Assembly (NCBI GenBank): GCA_035526665.1
Contig: DATLBY010000067.1
Location: 1-40,959 of the forward strand
Direction: 5' to 3'
Length of the DNA: 40,959 nucleotides
DNA from: DATLBY01 sp035526665
GTDB lineage: Bacteria > Acidobacteriota > Terriglobia > Bryobacterales > Bryobacteraceae
Positions within the stretch are counted from its first letter, which is position 1. Each line of letters starts with the position of its first letter. The notes beneath the pieces are model-generated. The model ran no database searches and was not told where the DNA came from. It saw only the letters and a program-made list of their open reading frames with translations. Shown here piece by piece: positions 24,681 through 33,182 of this stretch. Both the position numbers and the translations under genes were made by a program.

Positions 24681-25114
24681 TCCTCATCCGTCAAGCCGGC
24701 GCCCGGGATTTCCGGCGCATTCTGGAGATTGAAAATGCCTCTTTCGGAACCGATGCCTGGGACCGGGAGATCTTCCTGGCTTATCTGCGGGATTACCCGG
24801 ACCTTTTTTTCGTTGCCAGACTCGGGCGCCGGATCTGTGGATATGCCGTTACCTGCATGGACAGGACCAGCGCCGAGCTGGCCTCGATCGCGGTGGATCC
24901 CGATTTTCGAGGACACGGCGTCGGGCGGAGTTTGCTGCGCCACACCGCGTCCCGGCTCCGGCGCGGTGGCATGGATCGCTGGTGGCTCACGGTTCGCACG
25001 GGCAATGAAACGGCAATTGCTTTCTATTGCCGCTTCGGTTTTACACGGGTACGCCGCGTCCGGGGCTATTACGAGGACGGCGAGGATGGCTGGCGCATGC
25101 AGCGCAAACCATGA
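24677..25114 (+). CDS. GNAT-family N-acetyltransferase (RimI-like)
   Basis: A 145-aa acetyl-CoA-dependent transferase. The acetyl-CoA-binding motif is DPDFRGHGVGRSLL, preceded by the beta strand SAELASIAV. Motif B follows (AIAFYCRFGFTRVRRVRGYY), a form typical of RimI-type protein N-terminal acetylases. The start is GTG at 24677, overlapping the metB stop by four bases, so it is translationally coupled to metB. The substrate is not known; RimI proper acetylates ribosomal protein S18, and this may be a relative with another target. Confidence 0.88.
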   Translation: MILIRQAGARDFRRILEIENASFGTDAWDREIFLAYLRDYPDLFFVARLGRRICGYAVTCMDRTSAELASIAVDPDFRGHGVGRSLLRHTASRLRRGGMDRWWLTVRTGNETAIAFYCRFGFTRVRRVRGYYEDGEDGWRMQRKP

Positions 25115-25146
25115 GGCTCGCCGCAAAGGCTGGTAGAGTTAAATAA

Positions 25147-25224
25147 ATGGCGAATATTCGGGCGGGGATAGCCGCAATCTTCCTGCTCACTCTCCTCTCG
25201 CGCCCAGCATCGGGCCAGGGTTGA
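25147..25224 (+). other. Signal-peptide segment ended by an in-frame TGA
   Basis: ATG at 25147 encodes a perfect signal peptide (MANIRAGIAAIFLLTLLSRP, then ASGQG) and meets TGA at 25222-25224. The same frame then stays open to 26202 as the beta-barrel-like protein below. The piece is clearly the proper N terminus of that protein, cut off by one codon. Confidence 0.7.
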
Positions 25225-25257
25225 GTAGCGGCACGTCAAGGCACGCCCGGGCTAGGT

Positions 25258-26202
25258 GTGCTCGCCGAGAAGACTTGCAGCAGAACGGAGCACGCGCATC
25301 CCAGGCTCTGGACGCTGACCGTCGGTTATCGCTACCAGCCCTCCTTCCGTCATTACATTGGCACCGTTGAGCAGAAACAACGCGAGCTGCTGCGCAATCA
25401 GATCGAAAACATTTACCATCTTTTCGATGTGAGTATCGAGAGGCAGTTGACGCCGCGCTGGAGCGTTTCGGCCAGCCTTCCGGTTTTGCTGGCTCACAGA
25501 AACCAGCTCTATTCGCCCAGCGGGAAATTCGTTGTCAACGGGATTGGAGATGCCTCCATCGGCGCTAGAGCCTGGCTTTTCAAGCCGCCTACGGAGTCGG
25601 GCGACAATATCGCCATCGGCCTGAGTTTGAAGGCGCCCACCGGAAAATATAATGCCACCGGCCCTGCCATCAGCGGAGGCATACCGATTATCGCTACCGC
25701 CGACCAATCGATCCAGGCGGGGGATGGCGGCACCGGGTTTGCGCTCGACCTGCAGGCTTACAAGCGCGTCTTCTTCAAGAGCGAACTATATTTTAGCGGG
25801 GTGTATTTATTCAATCCGAGAAACACGAACGGCGTCTCCACTTTTCGCCGGCAGGCGGGGGAGCAGGTGATGTCGGTGGCCGATCAATATCTGTATCGCG
25901 GCGGCATCTCGCATGCGGTTCCCAAGGTCCGCGGAATGGCGCTGAGCCTGGGGGGCCGCATGGAGGGCGTCCCGGTGCGTGACGCCTTCGGTAAGAGTGA
26001 CGGATTCCGGCGGCCGGGATATGCCATCTCCATCGATCCGGGCCTGCTGTTTGTCAAAGGCTCGTACATGTTCTCCTGCAATATCCCCTGGGCACTGGAG
26101 CGCAATCGCAAGCGGAGCGTGGCCGATTATCAGAACCACACCCGGGGCGACGCCGCCTTTGCGGATTACTCGCTGATGGTCAGCCTGTCACGGCGGTTTT
26201 AA
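25258..26202 (+). CDS. Porin-like secreted beta-rich protein, 5' end interrupted
   Basis: As written the frame encodes 314 aa from GTG 25258, without a signal. It is beta-rich, with alternating aromatic/hydrophobic strands (LWTLTVGYRYQPSFRHY, GIGDASIGARAWLF, YAISIDPGLLFVKGSY) and a C-terminal aromatic residue after LMVSLSRR. That pattern fits an outer-membrane beta-barrel. The in-frame signal peptide at 25147-25221 is separated by a single TGA. The gene is therefore a recent nonsense mutant, a UGA-recoded gene, or is translated from an internal start into a mislocalised product. It lies between the acetyltransferase and the site-2 protease. Confidence 0.7.
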   Translation: MLAEKTCSRTEHAHPRLWTLTVGYRYQPSFRHYIGTVEQKQRELLRNQIENIYHLFDVSIERQLTPRWSVSASLPVLLAHRNQLYSPSGKFVVNGIGDASIGARAWLFKPPTESGDNIAIGLSLKAPTGKYNATGPAISGGIPIIATADQSIQAGDGGTGFALDLQAYKRVFFKSELYFSGVYLFNPRNTNGVSTFRRQAGEQVMSVADQYLYRGGISHAVPKVRGMALSLGGRMEGVPVRDAFGKSDGFRRPGYAISIDPGLLFVKGSYMFSCNIPWALERNRKRSVADYQNHTRGDAAFADYSLMVSLSRRF

Positions 26203-26204
26203 GG

Positions 26205-27203
26205 GTGCCGGCTGAAGCTACTTTCTGCTCGTCCTGCGGCTCCGCCGTAGCCGCCGATATGCTTGCATGTCCCGTGTGCCGGCGCCCGATGTTTACCGAT
26301 CGGGTCACTGAGCTGGCTCGGGAGGCCGTGCAGTGTACGCAAGCGGGAGAGTTTGAAAAGGCGCTGGCCGCATGGCGTCAGGCACTGCCGCTGGTGCCCC
26401 CAGGATCGGCGGATTACCAGCAGATTGCGGCGGCCATACAGCAGCTTATCCTGATGCGCGATCGGGCGCGGGCTTCCGCTCCCAAAAAACCACTGTGGAA
26501 TCGGATTCGCGAACTGGGACCCGCCGGGTTAATTCTGTTGTTCCTCGGGAAGGCCAAATTTCTGCTGTTGGGTCTCTCCAAGGCAAGCACCTTCTTCTCG
26601 ATGCTGCTCTCGTTCGGACTCTATTTCAGCATCTGGGGGTGGAAATATGCGCTCGGGCTTCTGCTCTGTATTTATGTGCACGAGATGGGGCACGTCGCGG
26701 CGCTGATTCACTATGGAATCCCGGCATCGCCGCCGATGTTCGTCCCGGGCTTTGGAGCTTATGTGCGGCTGCACCAGTATCCCGCCAACCCTGCCGAGGA
26801 TGCGCGGGTTGGACTGGCCGGCCCGCTTTGGGGCTTGGGGGCGACCATTGTGGCCTATCTTGTGTGGGCGGCCACCGGCTGGCAAAGTTGGGGAGCGGTG
26901 GCCCAGTCCAGCGCATGGATAAATCTGTTCAACCTGCTCCCAGTCTGGCAATTGGATGGCGGCCGAGGCTTTCGCGCTCTGAGTAAATACCAGCGCTGGA
27001 TGGTCGCATTGGTTGCGGGAATGATGTTCTTCGCCACCTCAGAGGGCATGCTCCTCTTCATCGTGGCGCTGGCAATCTTCCAGGCCTGGAAAGGCGATGC
27101 TCCGGAAACAGGCGATCCGGGCGTCGTGATGCAGTTCGCATTCCTGATCGTCACGCTGAGCCTGCTGGCTGCCGTTCCGATTGGTACGCTCACGCGTTTG
27201 TGA
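26205..27203 (+). CDS. Site-2 protease-family intramembrane metalloprotease with N-terminal zinc ribbon
   Basis: A 332-aa polytopic membrane protein. Residues 8-25 form a zinc ribbon (CSSC ... CPVC), and a TPR-like helical hairpin follows at 35-90. Membrane helices carry the zinc-protease motif HEMGH (His159, Glu160, His163) and the third ligand Asp251 in NLLPVWQLDGG. S2P enzymes cut transmembrane segments in regulated proteolysis. The ribbon plus helical pair on the cytoplasmic side probably selects substrates or senses a signal. The start is GTG at 26205, two bases after the upstream stop. The 3' end overlaps the convergent epimerase gene by 14 bp. Confidence 0.88.
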   Translation: MPAEATFCSSCGSAVAADMLACPVCRRPMFTDRVTELAREAVQCTQAGEFEKALAAWRQALPLVPPGSADYQQIAAAIQQLILMRDRARASAPKKPLWNRIRELGPAGLILLFLGKAKFLLLGLSKASTFFSMLLSFGLYFSIWGWKYALGLLLCIYVHEMGHVAALIHYGIPASPPMFVPGFGAYVRLHQYPANPAEDARVGLAGPLWGLGATIVAYLVWAATGWQSWGAVAQSSAWINLFNLLPVWQLDGGRGFRALSKYQRWMVALVAGMMFFATSEGMLLFIVALAIFQAWKGDAPETGDPGVVMQFAFLIVTLSLLAAVPIGTLTRL

Positions 27204-28338
27204 AGCGGTACACTGTGCTGTTTCGATATTCTTCGCCAGGCGCCAAGACGACGGAGGGGAAGGCCGGCTGATTCGGGGAATCGGGGAAGTGCTGGGTTTC
27301 CATGCAGAATGCATGCCGGTGGCCGTACACGTGGCCCGCTTTGCCGCGAATGGTTCCATCCAAAAAGTTTCCGGTGTAGAGCTGCAATCCCGGCTGCGTG
27401 GTCAGCACTTCCATGACGCGGCCGGATTTCGGATCGTGCACTCGCGCCGCCAGCGTGCGCGCGTCGCCGGAATGGTTCAACACGAAGTTGTGGTCGTATC
27501 CCTTGCCCAGCTTCACTTGCGGGTGGTCCTGGTTGATTCTGGCGCCAATCGCAACCGGCTTGCGAAAATCAAACGGCGTACCCGATACCACGGCCAACTC
27601 CCCTGTCGGAATCAGACCAGACCCTACAGGAGTGTAACGGTCCGCATCGATCCTCACTTCATGGCCGAGTATGTCCCCGGACCCTTCGCCGGAGAGGTTA
27701 AAGTACGAATGGTTGGGGAGATTCAGGACTGTCGGCTTGTCCGTGGTTGCCTGGTAATCGATCCGCAGTTCGTTGTCGTTCGTGAGGGTGTATGTCACAA
27801 CCGCGGTCAAGTTCCCTGGATAGCCCTCTTCTCCTTCCTTGCTGATATACGTTAATTCCAGCGATGGGGCGCCGCTCTGTGTAGAGACGTCCTGGGCCCG
27901 CCACAGGACCTTATCAAATCCTTTGCGTCCGCCGTGAAGACTGTTCTCGCCGTCGTTGACCGCCAGCTTATACTCCGTTCCATTGAGCGTGAACTTTGCC
28001 TTGGCGATCCGGTTGGCATACCGCCCGACCAGCGCGCCGAAATACGGTGGATCTTTCAAGTAGCCGTTGACGTCGTCGAAGCCAAGTACGACATCCGCGA
28101 CGCTGCCTTTCCTGTCAGGGACGCGTAAGGACTGCACGATGCCCCCATAGGTCAAAATGGACGCTGTCATTCCCTTGCTGTTCGCAAGGGCATACAGGTC
28201 TACATAAGCGCCATCGGTCATGGCGCCGAATGTCTTTTTGTCCATGCTCGCCGCCGTCCCAGCCTCCTTTTTCCTCCAGCACGACGCCAGCGGCAATGCA
28301 GCCAGCGCGGCCATTGCACGGCGTCTGTTCATCGGCAT
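27190..28338 (-). CDS. galM: Aldose 1-epimerase (galactose mutarotase), lipoprotein
   Basis: Interconverts alpha and beta anomers of hexoses. The 382-aa chain has the GalM pattern: GRYANRIAKAKF, LHGGRKGFDKVLW, the catalytic His in NLPNHSYFNLSGEG, and YTGNFLDGT towards the C terminus with the general base expected late in the chain. The N terminus is MPMNRRRAMAALAALPLASC, a signal with a lipobox Cys, so the enzyme is anchored in the envelope rather than cytoplasmic. ATG 28338 is chosen for the AGGAG just upstream; 28332 and 28365 are alternatives. It is divergent from the hydrolase gene with an 80-bp gap. It probably handles sugars released from polysaccharides. Confidence 0.92.
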   Translation of the reverse strand: MPMNRRRAMAALAALPLASCWRKKEAGTAASMDKKTFGAMTDGAYVDLYALANSKGMTASILTYGGIVQSLRVPDRKGSVADVVLGFDDVNGYLKDPPYFGALVGRYANRIAKAKFTLNGTEYKLAVNDGENSLHGGRKGFDKVLWRAQDVSTQSGAPSLELTYISKEGEEGYPGNLTAVVTYTLTNDNELRIDYQATTDKPTVLNLPNHSYFNLSGEGSGDILGHEVRIDADRYTPVGSGLIPTGELAVVSGTPFDFRKPVAIGARINQDHPQVKLGKGYDHNFVLNHSGDARTLAARVHDPKSGRVMEVLTTQPGLQLYTGNFLDGTIRGKAGHVYGHRHAFCMETQHFPDSPNQPAFPSVVLAPGEEYRNSTVYRFTNA

Positions 28339-28417
28339 CCCTAGCTCCTCTGCACCCATCAACATAGCTACACGTGGTGGCCGCGCCTATGATAGCGTAA
28401 CGCGAAGAGGGGTTTCC

Positions 28418-29317
28418 ATGATGAACGATCCGATCGCTAATTTGATTCACCTACACGAAGACGGGGCGCTCAGCCGGCGGGATGTAATCCAGCGTCTCAC
28501 GAAACTTACGGGCAGTGTAGTGGCCGCACTGTCTGCCCTTGAATCAGTAGGCCTCGGACAGGCGCAGCAGCCGTCCTGTCTGACGGGTGTCCGCGTTTCC
28601 GAAACGGATCCTGCCGTGCTCTCGCAGATGCTGACGCTCTATGGAGAAGGCGGACCATTGTTTGCCTATCAGTCGCTTCCGCGCGACTACGCGTCCGCAC
28701 GGCGGCCGGCGGTCCTGGTGATTCATGAGAACCAGGGGTTAACCGAGCACATCAAAGACGTCAACAGGCGGGTTGCCAAGGCAGGTTACGTGGCGATCGC
28801 AGTGGATTTGTTATCGCGGCAGGGGGGAACCGCGAACTACCCTGACCCTCAGGCGGCTGCGGCCGCCTACAACCGGACCACTGCCCCGCAGCGGCTGCAA
28901 GATATGTTATCCGCCCTCTATACGATTCGGGATCAGGTCTACGTGCGGCGAGACCGCCTCGGCGTGGTCGGCTTCTGTGCCGGCGGCGGCAGCGTGTACG
29001 ATTTGGCTCTGAATACCGACCAGCTGAAAGCGGCGGTTGCCTTCTACGGGCCGCCTCCAGCTCCCGACCAGTTGTCGACTCTGAACGCGCCCCTGCTCGG
29101 GCTGTACGCGGAACTCGACCGCAACATCACCGGCCGCGCGGCGGGGCTGGTGCCGGCGTTGAACACGCTGAACAAAACTTACGAGCTGCACATTTACGAG
29201 AAAGCGAACCACGCGTTTCACAACGATACCGGTCCTCGATATGAGCCGGCTGCGGCGTGCGACGCCTGGTCGAAGACCCTCGCTTTCTTTGAACGGCATC
29301 TGAACGAGGCTGGGTAA
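28418..29317 (+). CDS. Dienelactone hydrolase-family protein with twin-arginine-like leader
   Basis: A 299-aa alpha/beta hydrolase. The nucleophile is a cysteine, Cys187 in VVGFCAGGG, as in true dienelactone hydrolases. Glu104 (HENQG), Asp234 (AELDRN) and His265 (ANHAFHN) complete the site. The first 50 residues contain SRRDVIQRLTKLTGSVVAAL, a Tat-type or membrane-associated leader, so the enzyme probably acts outside the cytoplasm. ATG 28418 follows GAGGGG by 7 nt; the frame extends upstream without coding character. The substrate is unknown. Confidence 0.88.
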   Translation: MMNDPIANLIHLHEDGALSRRDVIQRLTKLTGSVVAALSALESVGLGQAQQPSCLTGVRVSETDPAVLSQMLTLYGEGGPLFAYQSLPRDYASARRPAVLVIHENQGLTEHIKDVNRRVAKAGYVAIAVDLLSRQGGTANYPDPQAAAAAYNRTTAPQRLQDMLSALYTIRDQVYVRRDRLGVVGFCAGGGSVYDLALNTDQLKAAVAFYGPPPAPDQLSTLNAPLLGLYAELDRNITGRAAGLVPALNTLNKTYELHIYEKANHAFHNDTGPRYEPAAACDAWSKTLAFFERHLNEAG

Positions 29318-29389
29318 AGCCGGCCCCGATAGATGTGACGGGCAGATCCAACGTGCATTGCAGTGTATCTTGATTTAGAGAGGTTTTAA

Positions 29390-31249
29390 ATGCTTGCCCT
29401 TCGAGGCTTATACGTTCTCTTGTTCGCGCCGGGGTTACTGTTGGCGCAGAAATCGGCAGTGGAATCCGCACTCTCCAAACCCATTCTTGCGCCTAATCAG
29501 CCGTTGATTGAAGTCCAGGTCTATACGGCCTCCCGGGTCAAGTCCATGCCCTCGGTTGCAACCGCGGGGCAGTGGGATCAGGTGTCAGAGAGCATTCGCA
29601 AAGACGTACTGGCTAATGTGGTTTTGCGCGGGAAAGCGAAAGGCTGGAGCGAAGCCAAAAGCGGCGTCGAGTGGCAGGAAACGCTATCCGGCCCCGGCTA
29701 TCGCATCCGGAAGCTGCGATACGAAGCGATCCCGGGCTTATGGATACCTGCGCTGTTATACGAGCCCGAAGTCTTAACGGGAAAAGTGCCGGTGGTGTTG
29801 AATGTCAATGGACATGAGGGTACGGGCGTCTCCACCCCGTACATCCAGCTGCGTTGCATCAATCTCGCCAAACGGGGCATGATTGCGCTGAATTTTGAAT
29901 GGTTCGGCATGGGGCAATTGAAGAACGAAAATTTCGATCATTATCGTCTGAATCAAATCGATCTCGCGGGCACCAGTGGAGTGGCGTTGCATTACCTGGC
30001 ACAGAAACGAGCGATCGATCTATTGCTGGCCCATCCTCACGCGGATCCGGAGCGGCTTGCCGTTACAGGACTATCCGGAGGCGGCTGGCAAACGATCTTC
30101 ATCAGCTCGCTGGATACGCGAGTCAAGTTTGCCAATCCGGTGGCTGGATATTCGAGTTTTGTAACGCGCTCTCAATTCCCCGAGATGGATCTGGGTGACT
30201 CGGAACAGACGCCAGTGGATCTGGCGGGCATCGCCGACTACACTACCTTAACGGCCATGCTTGCGCCCCGGCGAGCGCTGATTACCAATAACGCTCTCGA
30301 TTCCTGCTGCTTTCGCGGCGATTACGCCAACTCGCCTTTGATCTGGGCGGCGCGTCCCTTCTATGAGCTCTATAAGGCGGGGGATCATCTCGGCTACCAT
30401 ATCAATTTCGATGCCGGCCATAACTACGGTCAGGATAACCGCGAGGCGTTTTATCGCGGACTCCAGCAGGCCTTTTACCCGAACGACAAAGGCTTCCGGG
30501 TTACGGAAATCCCATCGGAAAACGAGGTGCGCAGTGCCGACCAACTGCGGGTGAAGCTGCCGGAGAACAATCTCGATTTTCGAGCCATCGCCCTAAGCCT
30601 CAGCCGCGACTTGCCACAGAAGTCAAGCCGATCCCTGACGGATGTAGTCCGCGCCAAGACTTACACCGTCGCTGCTAATGCGATTAGTTCGACCGTGGAG
30701 GAAGGAATCACCATAAAGCAGTGGCGTCTTCGCATGAACGGTGACTGGACCGTTCCCGCCGTGGAGCTGTCTCCGCAGGGAGCCTCCAAAACTACTATTC
30801 TGATCGGTGATGGCGGCCGTGCCGCGCTGGCGGCCGAAGCGCAGCGGCTGGTTTCGGCAGGCAGCCGGGTAATCGCTCTTGATCCTTTTTATTTTGGGGA
30901 GTCGAAAATAGCCAAGCGCGATTATTTGTTCGCGCTTCTAATCTCCTCCCTGGGGGATCGGCCGCTGGGCATCCAGGCAAGCCAAGTGACGGCGGTTGCG
31001 CACTGGCTGAAGGGACCTGTCTCCATCGAAGCTTTCGGTCCTCGATCCAGCCTGATTGCTTCCGTCGCTGCGGCGCTCGAGCCAGCGGCGATCTCACAAG
31101 TTCGCACTCACGGCGCTCTCTCGTCGCTGAAACAGGTAATCGAACAGAACATGGCTGCGGATAAATTCCAGGAATTTTTCTGTTTCGGCCTGCTCGAATC
31201 TTTCGACATAGCGCAGATTGAGGCGCTATGTCGCACATCCAAACGCTGA
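29390..31249 (+). CDS. Secreted acetyl-xylan-esterase-like hydrolase
   Basis: A 619-aa protein with a signal peptide ending at LLLAQ. Residues 95-360 are an alpha/beta hydrolase of the acetyl esterase/X-Pro dipeptidase type: oxyanion segment VVLNVNGHEG (about 136-144), nucleophile Ser229 in GLSGGGW and catalytic His344 in DAGHNYG. Residues 400-619 look like a second, degenerate hydrolase half (TTILIGDGG, VIALDPFYFGES) lacking an obvious nucleophile elbow. The likely job is deacetylating plant or microbial polysaccharides. It is followed 22 bp later by the PLP protein and may be co-transcribed. Confidence 0.85.
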   Translation: MLALRGLYVLLFAPGLLLAQKSAVESALSKPILAPNQPLIEVQVYTASRVKSMPSVATAGQWDQVSESIRKDVLANVVLRGKAKGWSEAKSGVEWQETLSGPGYRIRKLRYEAIPGLWIPALLYEPEVLTGKVPVVLNVNGHEGTGVSTPYIQLRCINLAKRGMIALNFEWFGMGQLKNENFDHYRLNQIDLAGTSGVALHYLAQKRAIDLLLAHPHADPERLAVTGLSGGGWQTIFISSLDTRVKFANPVAGYSSFVTRSQFPEMDLGDSEQTPVDLAGIADYTTLTAMLAPRRALITNNALDSCCFRGDYANSPLIWAARPFYELYKAGDHLGYHINFDAGHNYGQDNREAFYRGLQQAFYPNDKGFRVTEIPSENEVRSADQLRVKLPENNLDFRAIALSLSRDLPQKSSRSLTDVVRAKTYTVAANAISSTVEEGITIKQWRLRMNGDWTVPAVELSPQGASKTTILIGDGGRAALAAEAQRLVSAGSRVIALDPFYFGESKIAKRDYLFALLISSLGDRPLGIQASQVTAVAHWLKGPVSIEAFGPRSSLIASVAAALEPAAISQVRTHGALSSLKQVIEQNMAADKFQEFFCFGLLESFDIAQIEALCRTSKR

Positions 31250-31271
31250 GAAAATCCACAGGAGAATTGCC

Positions 31272-32834
31272 ATGTCACCGGAAAAGCAACGGGCGCGCAA
31301 GGGGTGGAAACGCCGCGATATTTTTCGAGCCGCGAGCGCAGCTGCATTGGCGGGCGCAGCGGCGAACACCGTTGGCGCTGCGCCCGCGGCTCCGTCGCCG
31401 GATGTTTATACCCGTCTCGGGGTGCTTCCTTTCATCAATGCCACGGCAACCCTGACCATCAACGGCGGATCGAGGATGCTGCCCGAGGTAATCGCAGCAA
31501 TCGAACAGGCAGCCCACTTTCACGTCAACCTCGAAGAACTGATGGAGAAGGCAGGTGCGCGAATCGCTGAACTGCTTGGAGTGGAAAGCGCACTCGTCAC
31601 CTCGGGCACGGCGGCGGCGCTCACGCACGCCACGGCCGGCTGCATTGCCGGCTGTGACCCCGAGAAGATCCAGTCCCTGCCGAACCTGAGTGGTCTCAAG
31701 AACCAGGTGATCATGCCGCGTGAATCACGCAACGCGTACGATCACGCCACGCGCGCGCTCGGCGTGGAGCTTATCGAAGTCGATTCCGTGGCCGAATTGG
31801 AATCCGCCCTGGGCCCGCGGACAGCGATGATTCAGATCCTTGGCTCCCATTTTGGCAAATCGCGCTTCGGACTTCCGGAAGTCGCGCCGCTGGCGAAAAA
31901 GGCCGGCGTGCCGATTCTGGTGGACGCCGCCGCCGACTACCTGATCCTGCCCAATCCTTATATCGCGCTCGGCGCCGACCTGGTTGCCTATAGCGGAGGC
32001 AAGATTATCCGCGGACCGCAAGGCGCTGGCCTGCTGATTGGACGTAAGGACCTGGTGCGCGCAGCCTGGGTCAACTCCGCGCCGCATCACGGCTTTGGCC
32101 GCGCCATGAAGGTAACCAAGGAAGAAGTGGTGGGCATGTACGTCGCTGTGGAAACGTTCGTACACAAGCGGGATGTGCAAGCGGAGCATCGCGAATGGGA
32201 GTCCTGGTACGCGCATATCGCCGGCCGTATCACAAAAGTACCGGGAGTTAGTGCGCAAGTGCTCGGCCCGGTGCGTGGGGGACCGTTCCCTACGCTGTCA
32301 GTCTCCTGGGATGCTTCTCAAATTGCGTTAACCGCGGGTGAAGTGGGCCGTCTTTTCTTAGCCGGCGAGCCGCGCATCATGTCGCAGGCCGCGGGTGAAG
32401 GTCATACGTTCCTGATCCGGCCAGCGGCGCTGCGTCCCGGCGAATACAAAGTGATTGCCGATCGCCTGAGTGAAATTTTCCGATCTGCTCCGAAAGAGAC
32501 GCCGAAAGCCGCCCTTGCCGCACCTGCCGGCGACGTAGGAGGGCGCTGGGATGTGCATGTCGAGTATCCGTCCGGGTCCGCCGACCACAAACTATTCCTC
32601 ACGGCACAAAAAAACGTCGTGACGGGGACGCATATCGGATGGGCTTTTGAAGGAGAGCTAAAAGGCGTGGTCGACGGCGACAAGGTTAGCTTCCGAAGTA
32701 CGCTGCCCGCCAGTGGTCACGTGCTGACATACGAATTCGAGGGCCGCGTCCGTGGAGACACGATGTCCGGTGAACTTGGCCTGGGAGACTATGGGCGGGC
32801 CCGCTGGACCGCTCGCCGTCACCCGGCTGCGTAG
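31272..32834 (+). CDS. Tat-type SelA/DgaE-fold PLP protein with C-terminal beta domain
   Basis: A 520-aa protein. Residues 1-40 are a twin-arginine-like leader (GWKRRDIFRAASAAALAGAA). Residues 45-400 are a fold-type-I PLP domain of the selenocysteine synthase/D-glucosaminate-6-phosphate ammonia-lyase group: SGTAAAL (111-117), Asp218 in ILVDAAAD and the PLP lysine Lys244 in AYSGGKIIRGPQGAG. The last 100 residues form an extra beta-rich domain starting near GGRWDVHVEY, like a lipocalin/DUF-type barrel. Cofactor-loaded enzymes are typical Tat cargo. The start is ATG 31272 with AGGAG 7 nt upstream. The reaction is unknown; an amino-sugar or amino-acid lyase is plausible. It is not SelA itself. 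Confidence 0.87.
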   Translation: MSPEKQRARKGWKRRDIFRAASAAALAGAAANTVGAAPAAPSPDVYTRLGVLPFINATATLTINGGSRMLPEVIAAIEQAAHFHVNLEELMEKAGARIAELLGVESALVTSGTAAALTHATAGCIAGCDPEKIQSLPNLSGLKNQVIMPRESRNAYDHATRALGVELIEVDSVAELESALGPRTAMIQILGSHFGKSRFGLPEVAPLAKKAGVPILVDAAADYLILPNPYIALGADLVAYSGGKIIRGPQGAGLLIGRKDLVRAAWVNSAPHHGFGRAMKVTKEEVVGMYVAVETFVHKRDVQAEHREWESWYAHIAGRITKVPGVSAQVLGPVRGGPFPTLSVSWDASQIALTAGEVGRLFLAGEPRIMSQAAGEGHTFLIRPAALRPGEYKVIADRLSEIFRSAPKETPKAALAAPAGDVGGRWDVHVEYPSGSADHKLFLTAQKNVVTGTHIGWAFEGELKGVVDGDKVSFRSTLPASGHVLTYEFEGRVRGDTMSGELGLGDYGRARWTARRHPAA

Positions 32835-32894
32835 CGGTTCGCTGGAGTGTTCAGGGCCGTTCCGTTGCGGATCAATTAGTAGTATTCTTCGGCT

Positions 32895-33113
32895 ATGGCT
32901 ACCACTGTGAAGCCGTGTGAGGAATGGATCCGCTGGGACGGAAATGTCGAGTCTAAACTCATTGAACACTTCAAGGTCGTCTGCGCAACCTGCAATTCCA
33001 ATTATGTAAGCGTGGAAGTCAGCTTCAGCGCTGACAACCCTCCCCATTGCGCAGTACTATTACACTGCCCGGACTGCAGGACCAGAGAAGTGATCTTCAA
33101 TGTAGTAGATTGA
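32895..33113 (+). CDS. Small zinc-ribbon-like protein
   Basis: A 72-aa protein with two CxxC knuckles (VVCATCNSNY and HCPDCRTREV) about 24 residues apart, enough to bind one zinc ion. The rest is beta-like. ATG 32895 has no strong ribosome site. A perfect hairpin follows the stop codon. It may bind nucleic acid or protein; there is no recognisable family. Confidence 0.65.
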   Translation: MATTVKPCEEWIRWDGNVESKLIEHFKVVCATCNSNYVSVEVSFSADNPPHCAVLLHCPDCRTREVIFNVVD

Positions 33114-33115
33114 CA

Positions 33116-33132
33116 TACCCACGCTGTGGGTA
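33116..33132. terminator. Hairpin between convergent genes (possible bidirectional terminator)
   Basis: TACCCAC-GCT-GTGGGTA, a perfect 7-bp stem with a 3-nt loop directly after the stop codon at 33113 and before the end of korB at 33183. No T-tract follows on either strand, so classical intrinsic termination is doubtful. Confidence 0.35.
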
Positions 33133-33182
33133 GATCCCAGCGTAAACAGCGCTTCGCGCGAAACTTGATTTGCAGCTTCAAG

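Noticed and set aside
31272..32834. Selenocysteine synthase (SelA) supporting the TGA recoding idea
   Set aside because: The protein has an export leader and an added domain and belongs to the DgaE-like branch; it gives no evidence for selenocysteine.
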